From Streptomyces populi (GTDB lineage: Bacteria; Actinomycetota; Actinomycetes; Streptomycetales; Streptomycetaceae), in contig NZ_KZ626887.1 in NCBI RefSeq assembly GCF_002911015.1, positions 1 to 61,975 of the forward strand: a stretch of 61,975 bases of DNA. Reading direction: 5' to 3'. The position numbers and the translations under genes were made by a program. Below, one piece after another: positions 1 through 9,194 of this stretch; position 1 is the stretch's first letter; each line of letters begins with the position of its first letter. A model generated the notes under the pieces. It did not search any database. It was given only the letters and a program-made list of their open reading frames with translations, and was not told where the DNA came from.

Positions 1-2838
1 TCCGTGCAGCGCCTTGCCCAGCACGGTCAGCACGTTGCCCCGGCGCCATTCGCCGCCGATGCCCCGAAGCACCGTGAGGGCCATCTCGGCGTTGCTCGCG
101 GCACGCGCCGACTTCCGTGCGTCCAGGTCGACTTCCGCCAGACGGCACAGGGCCATGCCCTCCCACAGGCGCTGACGGCTGTCGCGGAACACCCGGAGCG
201 CCTCTTCGAGCTGGGCCGTGGCATCGGTGTGCTGGCCGCACTTGCCGAGGGCCATGCCGAGCGCGTACCGGCCGTTCGCCACGCGGAGGGAGTGGCCCAG
301 GGTCTCGTAGATCTCCGTGCCCTGGCCGGCGAGGGCGACGGCGCTGTCGGCACGCCCCGTCGCGAGGTGCAGACGGGAGAGGTTGCAGAGCGGGCTCGCC
401 GATCCCGCCAGGTCGCCACAGGCGCGGAACTCCTCGATGGCGCGGCTGAAGTAGCCCTCGGCGTCCACGTAGCGCTTCTGGTAGAAGGCGATGCTCCCCA
501 GGATGTTCGCCGCCCAGCAGCACGGAAGCGGGTCCTCGGACCGCTCGGCGAGCTGGAGGGCCTGCTGCGCCTCCCGGTAGGCCTGGTCGAACACCCCGGA
601 GAACAGGCGCGCGTTGCTCAGGACGACGCAGGCCCGGCCCTCCGCGTGGACGTCCGACTCCACCCGTGCGGCGTCACGCAGCGCGGTCGCGGCCGCCTCG
701 TACTCCCGTGAGTTGGCTCCCGATTCGGCCAGGTCGACGGCGGCCCACAGAAGGTCGATCGCGCGGCGCAGTGTCGTGGTCCCCGCCGACTGGCGTACGC
801 AGGCGAGCAGCGGTACGGCTTCGGAGTACAGCCAGTCCCAGGAGGCCTGCCGGTCCTCGAACACCAGCCCCGGATACGCCGTCGGCTCCAGGTGGTCCAC
901 CAGGCGGTCGCCGGGGCGCTCGATCGCGTACACCCCCGCCGCCGTCGCCAGATAGAAGTCCAGCAGCCGCGACATGGCCGCAGCCCGTTCGCTCGGGGGC
1001 TGTTCGTCGCGTTCGGCGCACGCACGCGCGTAGAGGCGTACGAGGTCGTGGTAGCGGTAGCGGCCGGGGGCCGCCGACTCCAGGAGGGAGGTGTCGACGA
1101 GGGACTCCAGGAGGTCCTCGGTGTCCTCGGCCGGGAGGTCGAGCACCGCCGCCGCGGCCGCGAGCGAGATGTCCGGGCCGTCGGCGAGGCCCAGCAGGCG
1201 GAAGGCGCGGGCCTGGGCCGGCTCCAGCTGGCCGTAGCCGAGTTCGAAGGTGGCCTTGACGGCCAGGTCGCCGGCCTGGAGCTCGTCCAGCCGGCGCCGC
1301 TCGTCGGCGAGCTTCGCCGCGAGCACCGACACCGTCCAGGTGCGGCGGGCGGCGAGCCGGGAGGCGGCGATACGGATGGCCAGCGGCAGGAAGCCGCAGG
1401 CCGCGACCACGTCGAGGGCGGCCTCCCGTTCGGAGGCGACCCGCTCCTGTCCCACGATCTTGGTGAAGAGCTGCAACGCCTCCTCGGGCGACATCACGTC
1501 GAGGTCGACGAGATGGGCGCCCGCCAGGTCCACCATCCGGATGCGCGAGGTCACCAGGGCGGCGCAGCCCTCGGTGCCGGGCAGCAGCGGCCGTACCTGG
1601 GCGGCGTCGCGGGCGTTGTCCAGCAGGACCAGGACGCGGCGGCCGTCGAGGACGGAGCGGTAGAGGGCCGAGCGTTCCTCCAGCGAGTCGGGGATCGCGG
1701 AGTCCGCCGTTCCGAGGGCCCGCAGGAAGGCGCCGAGGACGGTCTCCGGTTCGGCCGCCCGGGATCCGGCGCCCTGGAGGTCGACGTACAGCTGCCCGTC
1801 GGGGAAGGCCCCGCGGGCCTGGTGGGCCACGTGCACCGCGAGGGTGGTCTTGCCGACGCCCCCGATGCCCGCGAGCGCCGAGACGGCCATGACCCGGCCC
1901 TCCTCGGAGGAGGCCGCGGCGAGGACGTCGCTCAGTTCCTGCACGAAGGACGCCCGGCCGGTGAAGTCGGTGACGGTTGCCGGGAGCTGGGCGGGGCGGA
2001 CGGGGGCGACGACGGGCTCCGCCTTCGGGGCGGAGGGCTCCGCGAGACCCGGGTCCGCCTGGAGGATGCGCTGCTGGAGTTCCTTCAGCCCCGCCCGCGG
2101 GTCCACCCCCAGCTCGTCGGCGAGCAGCCGCCGGGTGTCGGCGTACACGGCGAGGGCCTCCGCCTGGCGGCCGGAGCGGTACAGCGCCAGCATCAGCAGT
2201 TCCCGCAGGCGTTCGCGCAGCGGGTGCGCCGCGGTGAGCGCGGTGAGTTCGGAGACCGCCTCGGCGTGGAAGCCCTGCTCCAGGTCCATGTCCAGGCAGG
2301 ACTCGAGGAGTTGCAGCCGCCATTCCTCCAGGCGGGCCCGCTGGGTCTCCGCGTAGGGGCCGGGGATGCTCGCGAGCGGTTCGCCGTCCCACAGGGCGAG
2401 GGCGTCCCGGAGCAGGTCGCGGGCGCGGGACAGGTCGCCCGCCGCGCGCGCCTTCTCGGCGTCGGCGGCGAGCTCCTGGGCGTTCACGTGGTCGAGCGCG
2501 CCCTCGCGCAGGGAGCGGATGGCGTAGCCGCCGGACTCGCTGACCAGCACCTCGGCGCCGAGCGTCTTGCGCAGGCGCGAGGCGTACGTGCGCAGGGCGG
2601 CCAGCGCCTGGGACGGGGGCTCGTCGCCCCACAGGGCGTCGATGAGCTCGGAGGCCGTGGCGGTGCGGCCGTCGCGGAGCAGCAGCGCGGCCAGCAGGGC
2701 GCGTTGCTGCGGGGACCCGGCCGGCAGCGGCTCGTCCCCGAGCCAGGCGCGCACCGGGCCGAGCACGCTGAAGCGCAACGCCGCGGGCTCCTCGGGGCCC
2801 GGATGCCACTGCTTCGGTACGCGCGGCACACCGTCCAT
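1..2838 (-). CDS. SARP-family transcriptional regulator with NB-ARC and TPR domains (partial, runs off left edge)
   Basis: AfsR/RedD-type activator; such proteins bind direct repeats near promoters of secondary-metabolite or developmental genes. At least 946 residues are visible, read from an ATG at 2838 with an AGGGGG ribosome site 6 bases upstream. In order: an OmpR-type winged helix (about residues 20-110, with LLAALLLRDG and TYASRLRKTLG), a bacterial transcriptional activation domain (about 115-265), an NTPase module with a clear P-loop GIGGVGKTT near residue 325 and the following VLLDNARD, then C-terminal TPR helices. The stop codon lies outside the window. The organisation matches large AfsR-like SARPs rather than the short pathway-specific ones. 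It is divergent from the catabolic run, but no SARP-type heptamer repeats are obvious between them, so a regulatory link is unproven. Confidence 0.9.
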   Translation of the reverse strand, partial: MDGVPRVPKQWHPGPEEPAALRFSVLGPVRAWLGDEPLPAGSPQQRALLAALLLRDGRTATASELIDALWGDEPPSQALAALRTYASRLRKTLGAEVLVSESGGYAIRSLREGALDHVNAQELAADAEKARAAGDLSRARDLLRDALALWDGEPLASIPGPYAETQRARLEEWRLQLLESCLDMDLEQGFHAEAVSELTALTAAHPLRERLRELLMLALYRSGRQAEALAVYADTRRLLADELGVDPRAGLKELQQRILQADPGLAEPSAPKAEPVVAPVRPAQLPATVTDFTGRASFVQELSDVLAAASSEEGRVMAVSALAGIGGVGKTTLAVHVAHQARGAFPDGQLYVDLQGAGSRAAEPETVLGAFLRALGTADSAIPDSLEERSALYRSVLDGRRVLVLLDNARDAAQVRPLLPGTEGCAALVTSRIRMVDLAGAHLVDLDVMSPEEALQLFTKIVGQERVASEREAALDVVAACGFLPLAIRIAASRLAARRTWTVSVLAAKLADERRRLDELQAGDLAVKATFELGYGQLEPAQARAFRLLGLADGPDISLAAAAAVLDLPAEDTEDLLESLVDTSLLESAAPGRYRYHDLVRLYARACAERDEQPPSERAAAMSRLLDFYLATAAGVYAIERPGDRLVDHLEPTAYPGLVFEDRQASWDWLYSEAVPLLACVRQSAGTTTLRRAIDLLWAAVDLAESGANSREYEAAATALRDAARVESDVHAEGRACVVLSNARLFSGVFDQAYREAQQALQLAERSEDPLPCCWAANILGSIAFYQKRYVDAEGYFSRAIEEFRACGDLAGSASPLCNLSRLHLATGRADSAVALAGQGTEIYETLGHSLRVANGRYALGMALGKCGQHTDATAQLEEALRVFRDSRQRLWEGMALCRLAEVDLDARKSARAASNAEMALTVLRGIGGEWRRGNVLTVLGKALHG

Positions 2839-3047
2839 CGCTTCCCCCTGCCGAACCGTCAGTACAACGAGGCCAGTTTGCCTTGTTCATGGCGGATGCG
2901 TCAGCCGTGGGAGACGGCGATCACAAGGTGCGGTCCGGGAGCCCACACGGTCCTCACACAGGCTCCTCACACTTCTCCGCCCATTCATCTGCGCGCCGCC
3001 GTCGGCCGCGCCCTCCGGCGGGCGTCCGGCGGTCCGCCGACAGGGAG

Positions 3048-3062
3048 CTGACGGGTCGTCAG
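3048..3062. promoter_or_regulatory. palindromic operator, copy 1 (upstream of amidohydrolase)
   Basis: Perfect inverted repeat CTGACG-GGT-CGTCAG ending 21 bases before the amidohydrolase ATG at 3084. The same 6-3-6 format recurs at 4429, 4472, 6229, 6289 and 25049. Size and symmetry fit a TetR-type dimer site; the cognate regulator is not evident. Confidence 0.65.
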
Positions 3063-3083
3063 ATCAGCGCTACCGTGGCCGGT

Positions 3084-4343
3084 ATGGAGACCACGGAAAC
3101 CGCGCAGAGCCCCTCGGCGGACGATCGGTCCGCCTTCCCGAGGATCATCTCGGTGGACGACCACACGGTCGAGCCGCCCGGCGTCTGGCAGGACCGGCTG
3201 CCCGCCAGGTACCAGGACGCAGGGCCCCGCATCGTCCGCGCGCCCCTGAAGGAAATGACCTTCCTGGGCGGGAAGTTCGCCCCCGTGATGGGGGCGCCCG
3301 GCGATGACGGTCCCGTCGGGGACTGGTGGGTCTACGAGGACCTGCACCGGCCCCTCACCCGCCTCGACACGGCCGTGGGCTACGACCGTGACGAGATCAG
3401 ACTCGAGGTCATCACGTACGAGCAGATGCGCCCCGGTTCGTACGACGTGCCGCAGCGGCTGGCCGACATGGACGTCAACCACGTCCAGTCCGCCCTCTGC
3501 TTCCCCACCTTCCCCCGCTTCTGCGGGCAGACGTTCGCCGAGGCGGCCGACCGCGAGCTGGGACTCCTCTCGGTGCGGGCCTACAACGACTGGATGGTGG
3601 AGGAGTGGTGCGGGCCGAAGGCCCGGGGGCGGCTGATACCGCTGACGCTGGTCCCGCTGTGGGACGCCCGGCTCGCGGCGGACGAGGTGCGGCGCAACGC
3701 CGCCCGGGGCGTGCGCGCGGTGGCCTTCTCCGAGATCCCGCCGCACCTCGGGCTCCCGTCCGTGCACACCGACGACTGGGACCCCTTCCTCGCCGCCTGC
3801 GACGAGACGGGCACCGTCATCGCCATGCACATCGGCTCCAGCAGCCGGATGCCGTCGACCTCGGCCGACGCGCCGCCCGCGGTCGGCTCCACGATCACCT
3901 TCGCCAACTGCTGCTTCTCGATGGTCGACTGGCTGATGAGCGGCAAGTTCGAGCGCTTCCCGAACCTGAAGGTGATGTACGCGGAGGGCCAGATCGGCTG
4001 GATCCCGTACATCCTGGAACGCGCGGACGTGGTGTGGGAGGAGAACCGCGCCTGGGGCGGCGTGGCCGACAAGGTCCACCGGCCGCCGTCCGAGCTGTTC
4101 GCCGACCACGTGTACGGCTGCTTCTTCGACGACGCGTTCGGGCTGCGGAACCTCGACGCGATCGGCGTCGGCAACGTCCTCTACGAGACCGACTACCCGC
4201 ACTCCGACTCGACCTGGCCGAAGTCCCGGGAGGTCGGCGAGGCCCAGATGGGCCACCTGGACGCCGACGTGGTCGAGCGGATCGTGCGGCGCAACGCGAT
4301 CGACCTGCTGGGGCTGACGGAGGACGGCCTCTGGGCGGGCTGA
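3084..4343 (+). CDS. amidohydrolase family protein (amidohydrolase 2 / ACMSD-like)
   Basis: 419-residue metal-dependent hydrolase or decarboxylase of the PF04909 superfamily, which includes ACMSD and resorcylate decarboxylases. The N-terminus carries the family motif SVDDHTVEPPGVW (metal-binding D-x-H followed by EP). Later come HIGSSS, YAEGQIGWIPY and the late aspartate motif YETDYPHSDSTWP, as expected for a TIM-barrel. The ATG at 3084 is preferred over an in-frame upstream start because the operator at 3048-3062 lies just ahead of it and the homologous region begins here. It is first in a run of six co-directional genes, next to F420/flavin oxidoreductases and dehydrogenases. The substrate is unknown; a ring-opened or carboxylated intermediate is a reasonable inference. 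Confidence 0.85.
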   Translation: METTETAQSPSADDRSAFPRIISVDDHTVEPPGVWQDRLPARYQDAGPRIVRAPLKEMTFLGGKFAPVMGAPGDDGPVGDWWVYEDLHRPLTRLDTAVGYDRDEIRLEVITYEQMRPGSYDVPQRLADMDVNHVQSALCFPTFPRFCGQTFAEAADRELGLLSVRAYNDWMVEEWCGPKARGRLIPLTLVPLWDARLAADEVRRNAARGVRAVAFSEIPPHLGLPSVHTDDWDPFLAACDETGTVIAMHIGSSSRMPSTSADAPPAVGSTITFANCCFSMVDWLMSGKFERFPNLKVMYAEGQIGWIPYILERADVVWEENRAWGGVADKVHRPPSELFADHVYGCFFDDAFGLRNLDAIGVGNVLYETDYPHSDSTWPKSREVGEAQMGHLDADVVERIVRRNAIDLLGLTEDGLWAG

Positions 4344-4428
4344 GGCCCCGCCCGCCCGTGCGCGCCCCGGCGCCCCGGCGCCCCGGAGGGCCGGAGGGCC
4401 GGGCGACCGGCACCCGACCGCCTCTTGC

Positions 4429-4443
4429 CTGACGGAGCGTCAG
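4429..4443. promoter_or_regulatory. palindromic operator, copy 2
   Basis: Perfect inverted repeat CTGACG-GAG-CGTCAG in the 159-base gap between the amidohydrolase and the first LLM gene. It is base-for-base identical to the site at 25049-25063. Confidence 0.65.
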
Positions 4444-4471
4444 AGATGAGTATGGCGGCGCAGCCCGATAA

Positions 4472-4486
4472 ATGACGGACCGTCAG
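4472..4486. promoter_or_regulatory. palindromic operator, copy 3
   Basis: ATGACG-GAC-CGTCAG, one outer mismatch from a perfect palindrome. It ends only a few bases before the ribosome site GAGGTG of the LLM gene. The centre-to-centre distance to copy 2 is 43 bases, about four helical turns, which would allow cooperative binding on one face. Confidence 0.6.
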
Positions 4487-4502
4487 ATAAGAGGTGCGGG
4501 TC

Positions 4503-5444
4503 ATGCGGATACTGCCCGAAGGGCGGCTGGCGTACGGGATGCAGCTCCCGGTCCAGTCGCAGAGCACCATCTACGCGGAGCCGTGGGAGGCGGACGCGGG
4601 TCCCGACGACCTCGCCGGGATCGCCCGCGCCGCCGACCGCGCCGGATTCGCCTACGTCGCGAGCTGCGACCACGTCGCGATCCCGCGCCGGCTCGCGGAC
4701 GCCATGAGCACCGTCTGGTACGACCCCGTCGCCACGCTCGCCTTCCTCGCCGCCGTCACCGAGCGCGTCCTGCTGCTCAGCCACGTCGCGGTCGTCGGGC
4801 TGCGGCACCCGCTCGTCACCGCCAAGCAGTACGCGACCCTCGACCACCTCTCGGGCGGGCGGCTGGTCCTCGGGGTCGGCGCCGGTCACGTGCGGGAGGA
4901 GTTCGACGCGGTCGGGGCCGACTTCGAGCGCCGGGGAGAGGTCCTCGACGAGACGATCGACGCCCTGCGCGCCACCCTCGGGCCGGAGGAGTTCCCCGTC
5001 CACCACGGCAAACGGTACGACTTCGAGGGTCTCGGCCAGCGGCCCAGGCCCGCCCGGGAGCGGGTGCCCGTGTGGGTGGGCGGCTCCTCGCCCGCCGCCG
5101 TGCGCCGGGCCGCGCTGCGCGGCGACGGCTGGCTGCCGCAGGGTGATCCGCGCGACCGGCTGCCGGGGCAGATCGCCCGGATCACGGCCCTGCGCGCCGA
5201 GGCGGGCATCACGGAACCCCTGACGATCGGCGCCATCACCGAGCCGCTGTACGTCGGTGCCCCCGGCTGGGACGTCGGCCGGCGGACGCTGAGCGGGCCG
5301 CCCGAGGCCCTGGCCGCGTCGCTGCGGGAGTACGGCGCGATGGGCGTGCACCAGGTGCAGGTGCGGTTCCGCAGCCGCGGCCTCGATGAACTCCTCGATC
5401 AGATCAGCACGTTCGGCGCGGACGTCGCGCCCCACCTCACTTAG
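4503..5444 (+). CDS. LLM class F420-dependent oxidoreductase
   Basis: 313-residue luciferase-like TIM-barrel oxidoreductase. These enzymes use reduced F420 or FMN for hydride transfer or monooxygenation. Family features include the N-terminal LAYGMQLPVQSQS, the middle segment VATLAFLAAVTERVLLLSHV, then SGGRLVLGVGAGHVREEF and PVWVGGSSPAAVRRAA. The ATG at 4503 is chosen because GAGGTG at 4490-4495 sits 7 bases upstream; a GTG at 4494 would overlap that site. It is followed after 11 bases by an SDR, so the two are probably cotranscribed, with two operator copies in front. The FO synthase gene about 10 kb downstream shows the host can make the F420 precursor. Whether this enzyme prefers F420 or FMN cannot be decided from sequence alone. 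Confidence 0.87.
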   Translation: MRILPEGRLAYGMQLPVQSQSTIYAEPWEADAGPDDLAGIARAADRAGFAYVASCDHVAIPRRLADAMSTVWYDPVATLAFLAAVTERVLLLSHVAVVGLRHPLVTAKQYATLDHLSGGRLVLGVGAGHVREEFDAVGADFERRGEVLDETIDALRATLGPEEFPVHHGKRYDFEGLGQRPRPARERVPVWVGGSSPAAVRRAALRGDGWLPQGDPRDRLPGQIARITALRAEAGITEPLTIGAITEPLYVGAPGWDVGRRTLSGPPEALAASLREYGAMGVHQVQVRFRSRGLDELLDQISTFGADVAPHLT

Positions 5445-5455
5445 GGAGTCAGGGC

Positions 5456-6232
5456 ATGGGCAAGCTGGACGGGCGGGTCGTCCTCATCACCGGCGCGGCG
5501 CGCGGGCAGGGCGAACAGGAGGCGCGGCTCTTCGCGGCGGAGGGCGCGCGCGTGGTCGTCGCGGACGTGCTCGACGACCAGGGGGAGGAGCTGGCCAAGG
5601 AGATCGGCGCGGCCTACGTCCATCTGGACGTGAGCCGGGAGGAGGACTGGGCGGCGGCCGTCGCCTCCGCGAAGGCCGCGTACGGGCGGATCGACGGGCT
5701 GGTCAACAACGCCGGCATCCTGCGCTTCAACGCGCTCGTCGACACCCCGCTGGCCGAGTTCCTACAGATCGTGCAGGTCAACCAGGTCGGGGTGTTCCTC
5801 GGGATCAAGACCCTCGCGCCCGAGATCGCCGAGGCCGGCGGCGGGACGATCGTGAACACGGCGTCCTTCACCGGGCTCACGGGGATGGCGTACGTCGGCG
5901 CGTACGCGGCGACCAAGCACGCCATCGTCGGTCTGACCCGGGTGGCGGCGCTGGAACTCGCGGAGAAGGGGATCCGGGTCAACGCGGTCTGCCCCGGCGC
6001 CGTCGACACGGCCATGAGCAACCCGGCACAGCTCTCCCCGGGCCAGGACGCCGAGGAGGCCTCGCGGGCGCTCGACGCGTTCTACGCCAAGCTCGTGCCG
6101 CTCGGCCGGATCGGCCGTCCCGAGGACGTGGCCCGCCTCGCCCTGTTCCTGACCGGCGAGGACTCCTCGTACATCACCGGGCAGCCCTTCGTGATCGACG
6201 GCGGCTGGCTCGCGGGCGTGAGCGTTCTCTGA
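5456..6232 (+). CDS. SDR family oxidoreductase
   Basis: 258-residue classical short-chain dehydrogenase. It shows the nucleotide-binding loop TGAARGQGE (residues 12-20), the NNAG motif at 84-87, catalytic Ser137, and Tyr150 with Lys154 in YAATK. The GQGE variant of the glycine loop and an aspartate near the end of beta-2 (VVVADV) suggest NAD(H) preference and resemble actinobacterial, often mycofactocin-associated, alcohol dehydrogenases; no mycofactocin genes are visible here. It lies 11 bases after the LLM gene. A likely role is oxidation or reduction of an alcohol/ketone intermediate between the LLM and aldehyde dehydrogenase steps. Confidence 0.88.
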   Translation: MGKLDGRVVLITGAARGQGEQEARLFAAEGARVVVADVLDDQGEELAKEIGAAYVHLDVSREEDWAAAVASAKAAYGRIDGLVNNAGILRFNALVDTPLAEFLQIVQVNQVGVFLGIKTLAPEIAEAGGGTIVNTASFTGLTGMAYVGAYAATKHAIVGLTRVAALELAEKGIRVNAVCPGAVDTAMSNPAQLSPGQDAEEASRALDAFYAKLVPLGRIGRPEDVARLALFLTGEDSSYITGQPFVIDGGWLAGVSVL

Positions 6233-6243
6233 CGGTGTATCAG
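6229..6243. promoter_or_regulatory. palindromic operator, copy 4 (degenerate)
   Basis: CTGACG-GTG-TATCAG overlaps the stop codon of the SDR. One half-site is perfect and the other keeps TCAG. A further half-site, TTGACGG, follows at 6247-6253. Weaker than the other copies. Confidence 0.4.
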
Positions 6244-6288
6244 CTATTGACGGTCCATGCGCACGGTGGAACAGTCGGCTCAAACAAT

Positions 6289-6303
6289 CTGACGGTATGT
6301 CAG
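6289..6303. promoter_or_regulatory. palindromic operator, copy 5
   Basis: CTGACG-GTA-TGTCAG, one mismatch from a perfect palindrome, ending 27 bases before the TTG start of the second LLM gene. It marks a probable second promoter inside the run, so the six genes need not be one transcript. Confidence 0.6.
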
Positions 6304-6330
6304 ATATCTGGATGGGGACGGTGAACCTCC

Positions 6331-7449
6331 TTGGAATTCGGGCTCTTTGTACAGGGATACGTGGGCAAGCGGGCCGAGACCGACCCGCTCGCGGAGCACA
6401 AGGCGCTGATGGAGGAGACCGAGTACGTCATCCAGGCTGACAGGTCCGGCTTCAAGTACGCCTGGGCGTCCGAGCACCACTTCCTGGAGGAGTACTCGCA
6501 CCTGTCGGCCAACGACGTCTACCTCGGCTACCTCGCGCACGCCACCGACCGCATCCACCTCGGCTCCGGCATCTTCAACCCGCTCGCCCAGGTCAACCAC
6601 CCGGTCAAGGTCGCCGAGAAGGTCGCCATGCTCGACCACCTCACCGGCAACCGCTTCGAGTTCGGCTCCGGACGCGGCGCCGGCTCGCACGAGATCCTCG
6701 GCTTCCTCCCCGGCATCACCGACATGAACCACACCAAGGAGATCTGGGAGGAGACCATCGCCGAGTTCCCGAAGATGTGGCTCCAGGACGAGTACGTGGG
6801 CTTCCAGGGCAAGCACTGGTCGCTGCCGCCGCGCAAGATCCTGCCCAAGCCGTACGGGAAGTCGCACCCGGCGATGTGGTACGCCGCCGGATCGCCGCCC
6901 TCGTACGCCATGGCCGCCCGCAAGGGACTCGGCGTGCTCGGCTTCAGCGTGCAGAAGGTCGCCGACATGGAATGGGTCCTGGAGCAGTACAAGACCGCCG
7001 TCGTGGACGCCGAGCCCATCGGCGACTTCGTCAACGACAACGTGATGGTGACGACCACCGCGATCTGCGCGCCCACCCACGACGAGGCCATCTCGATCGC
7101 GGTCGGCGGCGGGCTGCACTACCTGCCCTCCCTCGTCTTCCGCTACCACGACACCTTCCCGCGCCCCGAGGGCTTCCCCGTCTGGCCCGAGACCCTCCCC
7201 GAGTACAACGCGGAGTTCGTCGAGCTGCTCATCGAGGAGGAGTTGCTGATCTGCGGCGACCCGGACGAGGTGCTCACCCAGTGCAAGCGCTGGGAGCAGG
7301 CCGGGGCCGACCAGCTCAGCTTCGGGCTGCCCGTCGGCGTCCCCAAGGAGGAGACCCTCCAGACGATCCGGCTCATCGGCGAGCACGTGATCCCGAAGAT
7401 CGACACGGACCCGGTGCACCGCACCACCCGCTTCCGCCAAGCCGTCTAG
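6331..7449 (+). CDS. LLM class flavin-dependent oxidoreductase
   Basis: 372-residue luciferase-like monooxygenase-fold protein. The N-terminus MEFGLFVQGYVGK and the motifs WASEHHFLEEYSH, LGSGIFNPLAQVNHP, RFEFGSGRGAGSHE and HPAMWYAAGSPPSYAMA are typical of the large bacterial-luciferase branch. The start is a TTG: an in-frame stop sits immediately upstream at 6322-6324, and the family N-terminus begins exactly at this codon. Length is normal. It belongs to a different LLM subgroup from the gene at 4503, so the two probably catalyse different steps rather than being a recent duplication. It is followed after 14 bases by the deacylase-type amidohydrolase. Flavin versus F420 use is open. Confidence 0.87.
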   Translation: MEFGLFVQGYVGKRAETDPLAEHKALMEETEYVIQADRSGFKYAWASEHHFLEEYSHLSANDVYLGYLAHATDRIHLGSGIFNPLAQVNHPVKVAEKVAMLDHLTGNRFEFGSGRGAGSHEILGFLPGITDMNHTKEIWEETIAEFPKMWLQDEYVGFQGKHWSLPPRKILPKPYGKSHPAMWYAAGSPPSYAMAARKGLGVLGFSVQKVADMEWVLEQYKTAVVDAEPIGDFVNDNVMVTTTAICAPTHDEAISIAVGGGLHYLPSLVFRYHDTFPRPEGFPVWPETLPEYNAEFVELLIEEELLICGDPDEVLTQCKRWEQAGADQLSFGLPVGVPKEETLQTIRLIGEHVIPKIDTDPVHRTTRFRQAV

Positions 7450-7463
7450 GGGGTACTCCCGCG

Positions 7464-9194
7464 ATGCTCGACCACGTGATCAGGGGCGCGACCGTCGTGG
7501 ACGGGACGGGAGCGCCCGGGTACACCGCGGACGTGGGGATCCGGGACGGCCGCGTCGCCGTGACCGGCACGGTCACCGAGCCGTCCCGGACGAGCGAGGA
7601 CGCGCACGGACTCGTCCTCGCCCCCGGCTTCGTGGACCCGCACACCCACTACGACGCCCAGCTCTTCTGGGACCCGTACGCGACCCCGTCCCTCAACCAC
7701 GGCGTCACCACGGTCGCGGGCGGCAACTGCGGGTTCACCCTCGCCCCGCTGAACCCCGACCGGCCCGGGGACGCCGACTACACGCGCCGCATGATGTCCA
7801 AGGTCGAGGGCATGTCCCTGGTCGCCCTGGAAGAGGGCGCGCCCTGGAACTGGCACGGCTTCGGGGAGTACCTGGACGCCCTGGAGGGCCGGATCGCGGT
7901 CAACGCCGGCTTCATGGTGGGCCACTGCGCGCTGCGCCGGTACGTCATGGGCCCCGACGCGGTGGGCGGGCAGCCGACGCCGGAGCAGCTCGACGCCATG
8001 CTGCGGCTGTTCCACGAGGCCATGGACGCCGGTGCCTGGGGCTTCTCCACCACCCAGTCCTCCACCCACTCCGACGGGGACGGCCGGCCGGTCGCCTCCC
8101 GGCACGCCGGACCCGCCGAACTCCTCGCCCTGGCCCGCGCCGTGGGGGAGCACGAGGGCACCCAGATCGAGGCGATCACCGCCGGCTGCCTGGACCGGTT
8201 CAGCGACGCCGAGATCGATCTGTTCGTGGAGATGAGCGCGGCCGCGGGCCGCCCGCTCAACTGGAACGTCCTGACGATCGACTCCGCCGTCCCCGAGCGC
8301 GTCCCGCGCCAGCTCGAGGCGAGCGAACGCGCCCGCAAGGCCGGCGGCCGGGTCGTCGCGCTCACCATGCCGATCCTCACCCCGATGAACATGTCGCTCG
8401 GAACCTTCTGCGCGCTGAACCTGATCCCCGGCTGGGGACCGGTCCTCGCGCTGCCCGTCCCCGAGCGCATCGCGAAACTCCGCGACCCCGCGGTCCGCGC
8501 CGAGATGCTCAGGCACGCGCGGAGCGAGGAGGCGGGCGTCTTCCGGCGCCTCGCCGACTTCGGCCGGTACGTCATCGGCGACACCTACAGCGACGCGAAC
8601 GAGGGCCTGACCGGGCGCGTGGTGCGCGACATCGCCGCCGAACGCGGCCAGGAGCCCTTCGCCTGCCTGGTGGAGATCTGCGCCGCCGACGGGCTGCGTA
8701 CGGTGCTGTGGCCCATGCCCACCGACAACGACCCGGACTCCTGGGCCCTGCGCGCCGAGACCTGGCGGCACGAGGACGTCCTGCTCGGCGGCTCCGACGC
8801 GGGCGCCCACCTGGACCGCATGTGCGGGGCCCCGTACACCACCCGGTTCCTCGGCGACTGTCTGCGCGGACGCGGGCTCACCTCCCTGGAAGCGGCCGTG
8901 AAGATGCTCACGGACGATCCCGCGCGGCTGTTCGGCCTGCGCGACCGCGGACGGATCGAGGCGGGATTCCATGCGGACCTGGTGCTCTTCGACCCGGAAC
9001 GGATCGACGCCGGAAAGGCCACGCTGGTGCACGACCTGCCGGGAGACAGTCCGCGGCTGGACTCCCGGGCGATCGGGGTGAACGCCGTGTGGGTCAACGG
9101 GACCGAGGTGATCCGCGACGACGTGGTGACGGGCGCGGTGCCGGGCCGGGTCCTGCGGTCGGGCCGCGACACCCGCACGGTGAGCACCCGGTGA
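7464..9194 (+). CDS. N-acyl-D-amino-acid deacylase family amidohydrolase
   Basis: 576-residue amidohydrolase-3 family protein (D-aminoacylase/dihydroorotase-like fold). Visible metal-site motifs are PGFVDPHTHYDAQLFWDP, the downstream GGNCGFTLAP with its cysteine ligand position, and the late aspartate in LLGGSDAGAHLDRM. The C-terminal beta-sandwich returns as RGRIEAGFHADLVLFDP. The ATG at 7464 follows an AGGGGGT ribosome site. Its stop overlaps the aldehyde dehydrogenase start (GTGA), which indicates translational coupling. Members hydrolyse N-acyl, urea-like or cyclic amide bonds. In this context it may open an amide or carbamate intermediate, but the substrate is unknown. Confidence 0.86.
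   Translation: MLDHVIRGATVVDGTGAPGYTADVGIRDGRVAVTGTVTEPSRTSEDAHGLVLAPGFVDPHTHYDAQLFWDPYATPSLNHGVTTVAGGNCGFTLAPLNPDRPGDADYTRRMMSKVEGMSLVALEEGAPWNWHGFGEYLDALEGRIAVNAGFMVGHCALRRYVMGPDAVGGQPTPEQLDAMLRLFHEAMDAGAWGFSTTQSSTHSDGDGRPVASRHAGPAELLALARAVGEHEGTQIEAITAGCLDRFSDAEIDLFVEMSAAAGRPLNWNVLTIDSAVPERVPRQLEASERARKAGGRVVALTMPILTPMNMSLGTFCALNLIPGWGPVLALPVPERIAKLRDPAVRAEMLRHARSEEAGVFRRLADFGRYVIGDTYSDANEGLTGRVVRDIAAERGQEPFACLVEICAADGLRTVLWPMPTDNDPDSWALRAETWRHEDVLLGGSDAGAHLDRMCGAPYTTRFLGDCLRGRGLTSLEAAVKMLTDDPARLFGLRDRGRIEAGFHADLVLFDPERIDAGKATLVHDLPGDSPRLDSRAIGVNAVWVNGTEVIRDDVVTGAVPGRVLRSGRDTRTVSTR

Noticed and set aside
674..3051. Long overlapping frames on both strands over the SARP gene (for example 674-2890 minus and 892-3051 plus)
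   Set aside because: They are Arg/Pro/Gly-rich shadows typical of high-GC DNA; the SARP frame alone carries domain motifs and a ribosome site.
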